This document shows positions 51,522 through 59,989 of a stretch of DNA of 64,000 nucleotides, in pieces. This DNA comes from Tamaricihabitans halophyticus. GTDB lineage: Bacteria > Actinomycetota > Actinomycetes > Mycobacteriales > Pseudonocardiaceae. The DNA lies in assembly GCF_004340875.1 (NCBI RefSeq), contig NZ_SLXQ01000001.1, forward strand, positions 372,001-436,000, read 5' to 3'. Numbering within the stretch: position 1 is the first letter of the stretch; the number at the start of each line of letters is the position of its first letter. The notes under the pieces are model-generated. The model searched no databases. It was not told where the DNA came from and saw only the letters and a list, made by a program, of their open reading frames with translations. The translations under genes were made by a program, and so were the position numbers.

Positions 51522-52547
51522 ATGTCCACCTACGGTGCCGCCTCGGCACACTACCTGTCCCCACGCCGCCGCGATCCGGTCAAGGTCGGCATGGAGGAGC
51601 TCGTCTCGCACGAGATCTTCGCGGGGGCGGTGGCCGCGCTCAACCTGCCGACCGGCGCCGACTTGCGGGTACTCGATCTGGGCAGCGGCACCGGCGACGG
51701 CTTCGCCCTACTCACCAAGCCGCACGGCGACCTTGCTCCGGTCACCGCGAACTACCGGCTCAGCTACCTCGGACTCGACGCCAACCCGGCGATGGTGGCA
51801 ACCGCCCGCGAGGTGTACGGCGCGGCCGGCGCCGAGTTCACCCTCGGCGACATCCGCGGCCCACTGCCCGAGGTGCCAGTCGATCTGTACCTGTCCTGCG
51901 GGGTGCCCTATTCGCACCTCACCGAAGATGAGGTGGCCGCCGCACTGCGCGAGCTCTTTGACCGGACCGCTGCCAGCGGCCGGACCGCGGCCGTGGTGCT
52001 GGACGTACTCGGCCGCTACTCGGTGGAGTGGACGCCGAACTGGGCGCAGGCCAGGTGGCGCTATGCCATGACGTTCTTCGAAGACACCGCCGAACAGCTG
52101 ACGGAACAGATGACCTTCTTCGATCGGCCGAAACTCACCGAACTCATCACCACGGCCGCCGCGGAAACTGGCGTACGGCTCAGCGAACTCGAGTTCACCG
52201 ATCGCTCGGTACTACTCGGCAGGCATACCGCCACCCGCGCGTTCAACCCGGCTATCCCCGCCTTCCGTAGCCTGGTCAACAAGCTAGCGGATGGCGAAAC
52301 TCCCGTCCGCCCCAACGAACTCGCCTTCGCCGCCCCCACGTCGGGCGCACCCGACGAGATCCTGGCCTTCTTCCGTGAATGGGCCACCGGCTGGCAGGAG
52401 CTGCTCGACGGTGCCGGAGACCCGCACACGCCGCTGGCCGGCCAGCCAGCCCGCGCGCTGGCCGCGGAACTGCTCCGCTATGAGCGGGAGAACCAGCGCG
52501 GACTCGGCGCCGCGCATTCGCTGACCGCGACCATGCTGGTGACCTGA
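51522..52547 (+). CDS. Class I SAM-dependent methyltransferase
   Basis: A 341-residue methyltransferase. Motif I is LRVLDLGSGTGDGFALL, the ribose acidic residue is in YLGLDANPAMV, and motif IV is VDLYLSCGVPYSHL. A helical C-terminal third of about 130 residues (PVRPNELAFAAPTSGAPDEI) follows. Substrate unknown. ATG 51522 follows GAGGAGAA, and motif I then falls at a normal distance. It is divergent from the folP2-like/RibD-C operon, 168 bp away, so a shared control with that pair is possible. Confidence 0.88.
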   Translation: MSTYGAASAHYLSPRRRDPVKVGMEELVSHEIFAGAVAALNLPTGADLRVLDLGSGTGDGFALLTKPHGDLAPVTANYRLSYLGLDANPAMVATAREVYGAAGAEFTLGDIRGPLPEVPVDLYLSCGVPYSHLTEDEVAAALRELFDRTAASGRTAAVVLDVLGRYSVEWTPNWAQARWRYAMTFFEDTAEQLTEQMTFFDRPKLTELITTAAAETGVRLSELEFTDRSVLLGRHTATRAFNPAIPAFRSLVNKLADGETPVRPNELAFAAPTSGAPDEILAFFREWATGWQELLDGAGDPHTPLAGQPARALAAELLRYERENQRGLGAAHSLTATMLVT

Positions 52548-52785
52548 CGTGGGGTACCCCGCCTCCCGTAGTTGGACCGTAGTCGCACCCGCGAAACGAC
52601 CCGCTCATATGAGCTGAGCTGCGGGTTCCTGCCCACCGCGAAATCGATTCAGTGACACTGTACTGCCGAGAATCGCGTGCACAATTATCAATCAGCACGA
52701 CAAAGGCTACGGAGTAAGCGGTTCTCAGTTCCGGTTCGCTTCGGTGAGTGGCGAACCGAACGAGGCGCGAAGCCGTGACACTCCG

Positions 52786-52825
52786 TACCGGGTGATCCTG
52801 TACCAGACCACAGGATCACCCGGTA
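52786..52825 (+). repeat. 16-bp perfect hairpin upstream of the terminator
   Basis: Arm TACCGGGTGATCCTGT (52786-52801) pairs exactly with 52810-52825 around an 8-nt loop. It lies 2 bp before the intrinsic terminator stem, so a transcript through here would carry two stacked hairpins. Confidence 0.75.
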
Positions 52826-52827
52826 TG

Positions 52828-52870
52828 GCGGCGAGCAGGGTGACCCCTCGATCCTGCTCGCCGCTTTTTT
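52828..52870 (+). terminator. Intrinsic terminator with T6 run
   Basis: A perfect 12-bp stem GCGGCGAGCAGG (52828-52839) / CCTGCTCGCCGC (52853-52864) is followed directly by six T (52865-52870). This is a textbook rho-independent terminator, unusual in high-GC actinobacteria. It is oriented for the plus strand, 280 nt after the methyltransferase stop. Confidence 0.88.
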
Positions 52871-52916
52871 ATGCCATCTTTTATGCGCCCTCGCCAAATC
52901 GCATTTACCCTACATG

Positions 52917-52976
52917 CAACTGGGCGGGCCACCTTGGATATCCACAGTGGATTCCAGTGGGTGACCCGCCCAGTTG
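52917..52976. terminator. Long nested palindrome downstream of the BCCT gene
   Basis: Outer arms CAACTGGGCGGG (52917-52928) and CCCGCCCAGTTG (52965-52976), extended by CACC/GGTG after one mismatch, enclose an inner ATCCAC/GTGGAT hairpin. It is 13 bp from the BCCT stop on the minus strand and is probably that gene's terminator. There is no T-run. Confidence 0.65.
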
Positions 52977-52988
52977 GACGTTGGTTAC

Positions 52989-54623
52989 TCAATCAACGGC
53001 GGCGGTTTCACCTTTCGCGCCGCGTTCCGCGGCCACCGCATCGCCGTCCGCACTGTCCGACTTGCCCTTACCGTTAGTTTTGGTGTTGGGCAAGAACTCG
53101 GCCGTATCCTCCCGCAGCGCCCGAATCAGGTTGAACATCATCAGGAAGGCGATCACGAAGAACGGCAAGCCGATAACGGTGATGACTTGTTGTAGTGCTT
53201 CTAGCCCGCCTTGTCCGGTAGCAGCGAGCAAAGTACCGGCGACAATGCCGATCGCGATCGCCCAGAACACCCGCTGCCTCGTCGGCCCTGGCTCGCTTTC
53301 GCCAGTGCACAGCATGTCCACGACAAGCGCGGCCGAATCCATTGAGGTGGTGAAGAAGATGACCACCAGGATCACCGCCAGAGTGGACATCACCATCGCC
53401 CACGGGAAGTTCTCCAGGAACGCGAACAGAGCCCCTGGTATATCCCCGTTGTTGACAACCTCGTCGACCAGTCCACCAGATCCGTTGCGCTCGATGTCGA
53501 ACGCCGAGTAGCCGAAGATCGCGTACCAGATGATGCTAAACGCCGTAGGCAGGAACAGCACGCCGCGGATGAAGTCTCGAATCGTGCGGCCACGGGAAAT
53601 CCGCGCGATGAAAATGCCGACGAACGGCGACCAGGTGATCGTCCATGCCCAGTAGAACACCGTCCAGCCGCCCTGCCAGCCGGTGTTGCCGAAGGTGTCG
53701 TTCCAGAACGAAAGCGGCACGATCGAGCTGAGGTAGTTACCGGTCGTTTCGATGATGCCCCGCGTCAGGTACAGCGTCGAACCGGTAACCAGCACGAAGA
53801 CCATCAGTCCGATAGCCATCACGATGTTGGCATTGGACAGGCGCTTGATGCCCTTACTCAGCCCGAGCGCCACCGAAATCAGCGCGATCACCGAAACAAC
53901 AGCGATGATCAAGATCTGCATCACAGCGCCTTCGGAAACCCCGAACAGCCTGGCCAAACCGCTGTTAATCTGTAGTGTGCCAAGGCCGATAGACACCGCG
54001 ACACCAAAGATGGTGCCGATTACCGCGGTGATGTCGATGATCCGGCCGATCGGACCGTAGATCTTGTCCCCAAGCAGCGGTTGAAAGATCGAGCTGACCC
54101 TGGCCGGCAATCCTCGCTTGTAGATGAAGTAAGCGAAGGCCAGCGCGGGCAAGCAGAAAATGGTCCAGGTATGCAGACCGAAGTGGTAGAGCGTGAAGCT
54201 CATCGCCTGGTTCGCCGCCGGCACTGATTCCGGTGGAACATCCTGCATGGGCGGGTTCGCGAAGTGGCTAACCGGCTCGGCCACACCCCAGAACATCAGG
54301 ATGGTACCGATTCCTGCCGCGAACAACATCGCGAACCACACCGGCGTGCTGAACTCCGGGCGCTCGTTCTCCCCACCCAGTCGAACATTGCCGTACCTAC
54401 TCACCGCGATCCAGATCAGGAAGATCAGGAACGTGGTGACGCCAAGTATGTAAAACCAACCAAGTTTGTCCAGGATCCAGTCCGACATAGAGCCAAACAG
54501 GCTGTCCATCGGTCCGGTAAAAGCAATTGTTACGGTGACAAATAGTGCGGTCAGTCCCGCAGAAACAAAGAAGATTACTGGGTTAGTTCGGAGACCAAGC
54601 TTATCGTGTAGCTTCTCCAGCAC
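52989..54623 (-). CDS. BCCT-family betaine/carnitine/choline transporter
   Basis: A 544-residue secondary transporter with 12 helices. Family segments: VSRYGNVRLGGENERPEFSTPVWFAMLFAAGIG with FWGVAEPVSHFANPP, and the Trp-rich helix 8 FYWAWTITWSPFVGIFIARISRGRTIRDF (given here in parts: WAWTITWSPFVG). An acidic C-terminal tail of about 40 residues (GKGKSDSADGDAVAAE) could be the osmosensing domain. It imports a quaternary-ammonium compatible solute, such as betaine, driven by Na+ or H+. Start GTG 54621-54623 follows AGGGAG. Confidence 0.95.
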   Translation of the reverse strand: MLEKLHDKLGLRTNPVIFFVSAGLTALFVTVTIAFTGPMDSLFGSMSDWILDKLGWFYILGVTTFLIFLIWIAVSRYGNVRLGGENERPEFSTPVWFAMLFAAGIGTILMFWGVAEPVSHFANPPMQDVPPESVPAANQAMSFTLYHFGLHTWTIFCLPALAFAYFIYKRGLPARVSSIFQPLLGDKIYGPIGRIIDITAVIGTIFGVAVSIGLGTLQINSGLARLFGVSEGAVMQILIIAVVSVIALISVALGLSKGIKRLSNANIVMAIGLMVFVLVTGSTLYLTRGIIETTGNYLSSIVPLSFWNDTFGNTGWQGGWTVFYWAWTITWSPFVGIFIARISRGRTIRDFIRGVLFLPTAFSIIWYAIFGYSAFDIERNGSGGLVDEVVNNGDIPGALFAFLENFPWAMVMSTLAVILVVIFFTTSMDSAALVVDMLCTGESEPGPTRQRVFWAIAIGIVAGTLLAATGQGGLEALQQVITVIGLPFFVIAFLMMFNLIRALREDTAEFLPNTKTNGKGKSDSADGDAVAAERGAKGETAAVD

Positions 54624-55021
54624 CTCGGTTCTCCCTATTCTGATGGCGGTCGTATCCCATAGGCCTCGCCACTCCAGGGCAACTGGTACTCGACGGCGGG
54701 GACCATGCAGAATTTTCGGTTATGGCTGGGATTTCTCCAGCGAAGCTGGAGCGCCGGTCATCCCCACGAACCGCGGAGCCACCGGCATCGGACACTGGCG
54801 GGCAGCCGAGCCGCGCACAAGCATTCGCACCTCGGTAAGCCCGGAACCGTAGCCGCCGAGAATAGGATTGTCAACAATCCGATTCTCGGCGCTGCCCGAA
54901 CACGCCAGCGTCACACACCTAGCACGAGTAACCGTCCGCCGGGCCTTCCCGACTTTCCCGGTTCGCCCGGCTTGGTGCTTCGCTCAGCAAAGCACCGGCA
55001 AGCAAGCCGAGCGCGGCAACC
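54624..55021. other. 398-bp intergenic region upstream of the BCCT gene
   Basis: No gene seen. It contains a small hairpin CTCCAGC-GAA-GCTGGAG at 54735-54751 and a long palindrome at 54855-54890. The region lies between the stop of the epimerase gene and the start of the BCCT gene (both minus strand), so it should hold the BCCT promoter and the sugar-operon terminator. Confidence 0.5.
54855..54890. promoter_or_regulatory. 36-bp palindrome (operator or terminator)
   Basis: The two 17-nt arms (54855-54871 and 54874-54890) are complementary except for one pair, around a CA centre. The core GGATTGT-CA-ACAATCC resembles GntR/FadR-type operators. It could instead be the terminator of the epimerase operon. 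It sits 232 bp upstream of the BCCT start. Confidence 0.5.
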
Positions 55022-55885
55022 TCACCCGGCGGCGAGCTGCCGATCAAGGAAAGCCTTGGCATGCGCCGCAAGATCCGCGCTGTCCTCCCACAAGTTCCGC
55101 CATACCGCAAGGTTGTTGGACAGCTCCGGATGCACGACAGCCGAGGAGAAGCTTTCGAAGGTGATCGGGCCGCCGTAACCCTGCGCCGCGAGCGCGCCGA
55201 ACAACTGTCCGAAATCGATGGTCCCGGTGCCGAGATAGCCACGGTGACTTTCCCCGATATGCACGTAGCCAAGCCGATCACCGCAGCTCGCGACGGGGGT
55301 CGCGAAGTCAGCTTCCTCGATATTCATGTGGTAGCTGTCCAGGTGGACCACCACATTGTCCGCTCCGATGTCCGCGATCAGCTCGAGTGCCTGCTCCGCG
55401 GTGTTCAACACGTTGCTCTCGTACCTGTTGACAACTTCCAATCCGATGGTGACGCCGGCATCGGCGGCATCGCCGGCAAGTCCGGCGAGCTCACGGACCA
55501 CGTTTGCCCTGCCAAGCTCGGTCAGCGGCGCGGGGTACTTGCCGAGCGTGGAGAACAGCACGCCGCCAAGGTAGTCACCACCCAGTCGCACCGTGGTGTC
55601 CAGCGCGGATGCCAGCAGTTGCCGGCCGCCACGCACGATGTCCGGATCGGTGCTGGAGATATCCGCGTCCCAGCGCAGGCCGAGCGAGCAGCCTGCCGCC
55701 AGGCCGTTGTCCGCGAGCAGACGCGCGGTCCGCGCGGTATCGATGGCGGCCGGATCGGGTATTGGAATCTCGATCAAATCGTAACCGGCTCGTGCGGTTG
55801 ACTCGATCGCCTTACGCGCCGAGTCCGCCGACCAATCCCCTACCCACACCGCCGCGTGCAGCCCGAGCTGGTTCACTGAGCACAT
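55022..55885 (-). CDS. Sugar isomerase/epimerase, D-tagatose 3-epimerase-like
   Basis: A 287-residue TIM-barrel protein of the xylose-isomerase-like family. The metal site of D-tagatose 3-epimerases is complete and at nearly the same residue numbers: Glu150 in IGLEVVNRYE, Asp183 in HLDSYHMN, His209 in YVHIGES, Glu244 in ITFESFS. It would epimerise a ketose at C3 using Mn2+ or Co2+. ATG 55883-55885 follows AAAGGGGA; an upstream in-frame ATG is not family-like. Last gene of a four-gene operon with a sugar ABC importer. Confidence 0.92.
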   Translation of the reverse strand: MCSVNQLGLHAAVWVGDWSADSARKAIESTARAGYDLIEIPIPDPAAIDTARTARLLADNGLAAGCSLGLRWDADISSTDPDIVRGGRQLLASALDTTVRLGGDYLGGVLFSTLGKYPAPLTELGRANVVRELAGLAGDAADAGVTIGLEVVNRYESNVLNTAEQALELIADIGADNVVVHLDSYHMNIEEADFATPVASCGDRLGYVHIGESHRGYLGTGTIDFGQLFGALAAQGYGGPITFESFSSAVVHPELSNNLAVWRNLWEDSADLAAHAKAFLDRQLAAG

Positions 55886-55922
55886 CCCCTTTCGGTAACA
55901 ATAGATTCCGTGGCGACAACAC

Positions 55923-56693
55923 TTAGCCAGCAATCGCCCCGGTAACCAGGCCGACCAGTTCTTCCCCGGTCGTCTCGGTGGTCAGCCGGCCACCAGCCAG
56001 GGCACCAGAGCGCAGTACCCACACCCGGTCGGCAAGCCGCAGCACCTGCTCGAAGTTGTGGCTGATCAGCAGAATCGTCATGCCTTCCGCGCGCAAACCA
56101 GCGATCAGCTCCTCCACTCGCGCGGTCTCCTGCACACCAAGTGCAGCGGTTGGCTCGTCCATAATCACCAACTTCGACCCCCATCCGGCGGCACGGGCGA
56201 TCGCGACCGCCTGCCGCTGGCCACCGGACAGCCGCTGTACCTTGGCCCGCACCGGCGGAACGTTGACGGAAAGCCTGGCGAGCATTTCCCGAGCTTTCAC
56301 TTGCATGGCCCCACGATCGAGCACCGCGAACGGGCCGAGCCGGCGAACCAGTTCCCGGTTGAGAAACAGGTTCTGCCATACGGTCAGTTCGTCCACCAGC
56401 GCGAGGTTCTGGTGCACCGTCTCGATTCCGGCCAACCTGGCCGCTTGCGGGTCAGCGAACCGAACCGGCTGGCCAGCGAAGGTAACCCGACCATGATCCG
56501 GCTGGTGCACCCCGGAAAGCACCCGCACCAATGTGGACTTTCCGGCACCATTGTCGCCAACCAGTGCGGTAATCTGCCCACGCGGTAGCCACAGCGAGAT
56601 ATCCCGCAACGCCCGCACGTTGCCGAACGATTTGCTCAGCTGCTCCACTCCGAGCAGCACATCCTGCGAGATGGGCGAAGTGGGTCCGGTCAT
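55923..56693 (-). CDS. Sugar ABC-transporter ATPase (single-domain, FrcA-like)
   Basis: A 256-residue ATPase. Walker A is GDNGAGKS, the Q-loop is TVHQNLALVDEL, the signature is LSGGQRQAVAIARA, and Walker B is LVIMDEPTAALG. It is of the ribose/fructose (CUT2) class but has one ABC domain, like FrcA, where RbsA-type proteins have two. The start overlaps the permease stop by 4 nt (ATGA). Confidence 0.94.
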   Translation of the reverse strand: MTGPTSPISQDVLLGVEQLSKSFGNVRALRDISLWLPRGQITALVGDNGAGKSTLVRVLSGVHQPDHGRVTFAGQPVRFADPQAARLAGIETVHQNLALVDELTVWQNLFLNRELVRRLGPFAVLDRGAMQVKAREMLARLSVNVPPVRAKVQRLSGGQRQAVAIARAAGWGSKLVIMDEPTAALGVQETARVEELIAGLRAEGMTILLISHNFEQVLRLADRVWVLRSGALAGGRLTTETTGEELVGLVTGAIAG

Positions 56694-57682
56694 CGCTGAT
56701 ACCTCATCAACAGTGCGGCCAGCACGACGACGATGCCGACGGCAAGCGGTTGGTAGAACTGGGAAATACCGAGCAGTGTCAATCCATTGGTCAGGGCGGT
56801 GAGCAACAGCGCGCCAAGTACTGGTCCGGCGATACTGCCTCGGCCACCGCGCAGACTCACCCCGCCGAGCACCACCGCGGCGATCGCGTTGAGTAGGTAG
56901 GTGGTGTTGATTGCCGGCTCGGCCGCGCCAAGCCTGGAGACAAGCAGGATCGCCGCGAGCCCGGCGAGCACACCGGAAATCAGGTACACGACGAGCCGTA
57001 CCCTGCCGATGCGCACGCCCATCGCCCGCGCGCCCTCGGCATTGCCCCCGGTCGCCAGTACGTGCACGCCGAATCTGGTGCGGAACAACACGATATGCCC
57101 GAGCACCGCTACCACCGCGGCCACGATCACCGAGTAGCCAATCGGGCCAACCGAACCGCTCGCCAGCGTCAGCAGCGCGGGGTCGACCACATCAGTCGGT
57201 TGACCATCGGAGAGGATCAGCGCCGCGCCGGAGGCCGCGGAGAACATCCCAAGGGTGACCACGAAATCGGGCACCCTTCCCTTCGCCACGAGCAGACCGT
57301 TCACCGCACCAGCCGCGGCGGCGGCGAGCACCCCACCGGCACAGGCGAACAGGATCGGCCAGCCAGCGGCGTACAGCAGACCGAGCACCACCGCGCCGAA
57401 GGTCATCACTGAGGCGATCGAAAGGTCGATTCCCGAGGTGCTGATCACGAAGGCCTGCCCGACCGCGAGCACCACAAGGATCGCGGCGGAAACCAGCATC
57501 GCTTCAATGTTGCCGAGCGTCAGGAAGCTCGGGCTGGCGATCCCGAAGACCAGCACGATCGCCAGCAACCCGATCGCGGCGGCCCAATCCGCCCAGAAAC
57601 CGATGTCCCGCACTCGTTCGCGTAGCGGTTCGCGCGGTTCGTCAACCGGAACCGAACCTGCTTCTGTTGCCAAGCCAGCCAT
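56690..57682 (-). CDS. Sugar ABC-transporter permease, RbsC-like
   Basis: A 330-residue CUT2-family permease with 8-10 helices. Hallmarks: ILVVLAVGQAFVISTSGIDLSIASVMTFGAVV, RTRFGVHVLATGGNAEGARAMGVRIGRVR, and GGVSLRGGRGSIAGPVLGALLL. It forms the channel with the ATPase encoded next and takes sugar from the lipoprotein encoded 12 bp upstream. Confidence 0.95.
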   Translation of the reverse strand: MAGLATEAGSVPVDEPREPLRERVRDIGFWADWAAAIGLLAIVLVFGIASPSFLTLGNIEAMLVSAAILVVLAVGQAFVISTSGIDLSIASVMTFGAVVLGLLYAAGWPILFACAGGVLAAAAAGAVNGLLVAKGRVPDFVVTLGMFSAASGAALILSDGQPTDVVDPALLTLASGSVGPIGYSVIVAAVVAVLGHIVLFRTRFGVHVLATGGNAEGARAMGVRIGRVRLVVYLISGVLAGLAAILLVSRLGAAEPAINTTYLLNAIAAVVLGGVSLRGGRGSIAGPVLGALLLTALTNGLTLLGISQFYQPLAVGIVVVLAALLMRYQR

Positions 57683-57694
57683 CCCGCCACCTTC

Positions 57695-58696
57695 CTATCG
57701 CGCGAGCAGCCGCTGATACGGATCGTCGTATTCCTCGAAAGGTCGTGGGAAGGCGGCCAGCGCCTTGTCCACATTGGCCTTGTCAACCAGCGCGACAGGT
57801 GCTTCGACGGTGGCCGGTAGCCGGTGCCCAGCCACCGCGGCACGGCAGGCGCGCATACCCATCTCGCCAATCGTGTAGGGATACTGGGCAACCGTGGCGG
57901 CCAAGCCACCGGCAGCGACCGCGCGTAGCCCCTCCTCGGTCCCATCCACGCTGACCACCTGAACCTCGTCCGCACGGCCGGCGTTGGCCACCGCCCTGCT
58001 GACGCCGAGCCCCATGTCGTCATTGGCCACGAAGAACGCGGTCAGCTCCGGCTGGCCACGCAGGATCTCCTCCGCTCTGGTCAACGCCTGTGGACGGCTC
58101 CACTCGTCGACGGCCACCGTCTGCACCACACGTAGCCGGTCGCTCGCCGCCTGCCGGAATCCGGTGAGCCGGTCGGTACTGGTGACATCGCCACCGGTAC
58201 CGCCGATCAGTGCCACGGCCGCGCCGGCGGGTAACCGCTCGACAAGGAACTCCCCAGCCAACCGGCCAGCATCCTGGTTGTCCGTACCCACGTAGCTGGT
58301 CAGCGGGTCGCCGGCGAGCCGCGCCGCGGCCGGATCGACCGGGCTATCGATATTGATCACCGGCTTGCCCTGCTCGGCGAGCCCACTCAGGGACTGCACC
58401 AGATTCGTTCCGCTGATCGGATTGATCATGTAACAGCCGAAACCCTGCACGGCCACCGCACTCAGCTTGTCGGCCTGGCCCGTGGTGTCCGCCGTGGACT
58501 GTGCGGCTTGTACCGTGACCTCGCCCCGCGCGGTGTCCTCGATACCGTCCGCCATCGCCTGGAAGAACGGGTTGTCCAGCCCTTTGATCACCGCGGCAAC
58601 CTCGCTTGACCGATCCGGCGGCGCACAACCGGCCAGCACGCAGCTGACCGCAAGAAGAGCCAGCACGGCGGGCACCGGCCGGCGGGCGCTGGGCAT
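57695..58696 (-). CDS. Sugar-binding lipoprotein (RbsB-like, Peripla_BP_4)
   Basis: A 333-residue periplasmic-binding-type lipoprotein. The signal peptide ends in a VLAGC lipobox with Cys near residue 24. The mature protein follows the ribose-binding pattern: VAAVIKGLDNPFFQAMADGIED, YMINPISGTN, GGDVTSTDRLTGFRQAA, and FFVANDDMGLGVSRAV. First gene of the importer operon (binding protein, permease, ATPase, epimerase), divergent from a ROK regulator. The epimerase points to a rare ketose as substrate. Confidence 0.94.
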   Translation of the reverse strand: MPSARRPVPAVLALLAVSCVLAGCAPPDRSSEVAAVIKGLDNPFFQAMADGIEDTARGEVTVQAAQSTADTTGQADKLSAVAVQGFGCYMINPISGTNLVQSLSGLAEQGKPVINIDSPVDPAAARLAGDPLTSYVGTDNQDAGRLAGEFLVERLPAGAAVALIGGTGGDVTSTDRLTGFRQAASDRLRVVQTVAVDEWSRPQALTRAEEILRGQPELTAFFVANDDMGLGVSRAVANAGRADEVQVVSVDGTEEGLRAVAAGGLAATVAQYPYTIGEMGMRACRAAVAGHRLPATVEAPVALVDKANVDKALAAFPRPFEEYDDPYQRLLAR

Positions 58697-58739
58697 CTCA
58701 TCGCCTCCTCGCGAAGAGCTCGTACCGGCACGCTAGCCA

Positions 58740-58784
58740 ATCTTCTGTTCAATGACAATCAAAAGATATCGATCTTCTGATCAA
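58740..58784. promoter_or_regulatory. Direct-repeat operator between ROK regulator and sugar operon
   Basis: ATCTTCTGTTCAA (58740-58752) and ATCTTCTGATCAA (58772-58784) match at 12 of 13 positions and are 32 bp apart, about three helical turns. AAGAT-ATCG-ATCTT (58763-58776) adds a dyad. The AT-rich site lies in the 123-bp divergent gap and is a natural target for the ROK repressor. Confidence 0.65.
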
Positions 58785-58819
58785 ACCGTCTAAGATGTCG
58801 GCTAGGGGAGGATGACCGG

Positions 58820-59989
58820 ATGACCGATCCAGCGCCGCAGGGGCTCGCCGAGGTGCTCGCGCTCTTTCGCCAGCACGCGAGCCTGACCAGGGCTGAAGTG
58901 ATGGCCCTTACCGGGCTCGCCCGTGCCACGGTCAACCAGCGGTTGCACACGCTGCTCGAGCACGAGCTACTGGTGCCCGCTGGCTCGAGTGAATCCACCG
59001 GCGGGCGCAAGGCTGAGCGCTTCGCCTTCCACACCACCAGCGGCTGGCTACTCGTCTGCGATACCGGAGCATCCGGGCTACGCGCCGCGCTCTGTGATCT
59101 GGACAGCCGGATCGCGCTGGAACGTACCGCGACCGTCGATATCGCGGCCGGCCCGCGAACCGTGCTGGGCCAGGTCGCGGCGGAGTTCGACGAGCTGCTT
59201 GCCGCCGGCGGCACCCGGCCGGTCCGGGGCATCGCGATCAGCGTGCCCGGCCCCGTCGAGTTCGAGGCCGGCAGGGTGATCGCGCCGCCGATCATGACCG
59301 GCTGGGACGGTTTCGATATTCGCGGCGAGTTCGCCACCAGGTACGGCTGCCCGACCGTGGTGGACAACGACGTGAACGTGATGGCACTCGGCGAGCAGCG
59401 CAGTGCCTACCCGGACATTGGCCATCTGCTACTGGTGAAAGCCGGCACCGGCATCGGTTCCGGGATCGTCTCAGGTGGACGGATTCTGCGTGGCGCCTAC
59501 GGCGCGGCCGGTGATATCGGCCATGTGCCCGCACTGCTCGCTGGGGACTCCAAGCCGCCAGCCTGCCGCTGCGGTAACACCGGTTGCGTCGAGGCCTACG
59601 CTGGCGGCTGGGCACTTGTCCGCGAGCTGCGCGCGCATGGCCACGAACTGTCCACCGTGGCCGAGGTAGCCGCGCTGCTGCGCGCCGGTGAGCCCCCCGC
59701 GGTTGGCCTCGCTCGCCGCGCTGGCCGACTGCTCGGCGAAGCGGTGGCGACCGCGGTCAGCATCCTCAACCCGGCGGCCGTAATAGTTGCCGGCCAGCTC
59801 GCGGATACCAACGAGCAGCTGCTGGCCGGGGTACGGGAACGCGTGTACCAGCGTTCACTTCCCCTTGCCACCAGGCGATTGACGATCGAGCGCAGCTCAC
59901 TGGGGTCGCGTGCCGGGATGACCGGCCTTGCGCTACAACTCGCCGATACGGTCTTCGCTGCCCCGCATATCCAGACCTTGCTTCGCTAG
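58820..59989 (+). CDS. ROK-family transcriptional repressor
   Basis: A 389-residue ROK protein with an N-terminal winged HTH (LTRAEVMALTGLARATVNQRLHTLLEHELL, residues 20-49), so it is a regulator like NagC/XylR and not a plain kinase. The sugar-kinase fold follows, with GIAISVPGPVEF, VVDNDVNVMALGE, a phosphate-like LLLVKAGTGIGSGIV and the ROK zinc motif CRCGNTGCVEAY. It probably releases its operator when the imported sugar or its derivative binds. GGGGAGG precedes ATG 58820. Confidence 0.93.
   Translation: MTDPAPQGLAEVLALFRQHASLTRAEVMALTGLARATVNQRLHTLLEHELLVPAGSSESTGGRKAERFAFHTTSGWLLVCDTGASGLRAALCDLDSRIALERTATVDIAAGPRTVLGQVAAEFDELLAAGGTRPVRGIAISVPGPVEFEAGRVIAPPIMTGWDGFDIRGEFATRYGCPTVVDNDVNVMALGEQRSAYPDIGHLLLVKAGTGIGSGIVSGGRILRGAYGAAGDIGHVPALLAGDSKPPACRCGNTGCVEAYAGGWALVRELRAHGHELSTVAEVAALLRAGEPPAVGLARRAGRLLGEAVATAVSILNPAAVIVAGQLADTNEQLLAGVRERVYQRSLPLATRRLTIERSSLGSRAGMTGLALQLADTVFAAPHIQTLLR

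Larger units (their letters stand above)
52548..52988. other. 441-bp structured intergenic region
   Basis: No convincing coding frame. It holds four inverted repeats: GGTTCGC/GCGAACC near 52733-52757, perfect 16-bp arms at 52786-52801 and 52810-52825, an intrinsic terminator at 52828-52870, and a long nested palindrome at 52917-52976. An AT-rich stretch (AATTAT, about 52682-52690) could be a -10 element for a short plus-strand RNA that ends at the terminator. Confidence 0.6.

Noticed and set aside
58820-59989. Considered a sugar kinase (ROK domain)
   Set aside because: An N-terminal winged helix-turn-helix and a divergent sugar operon with operator-like repeats indicate a repressor.
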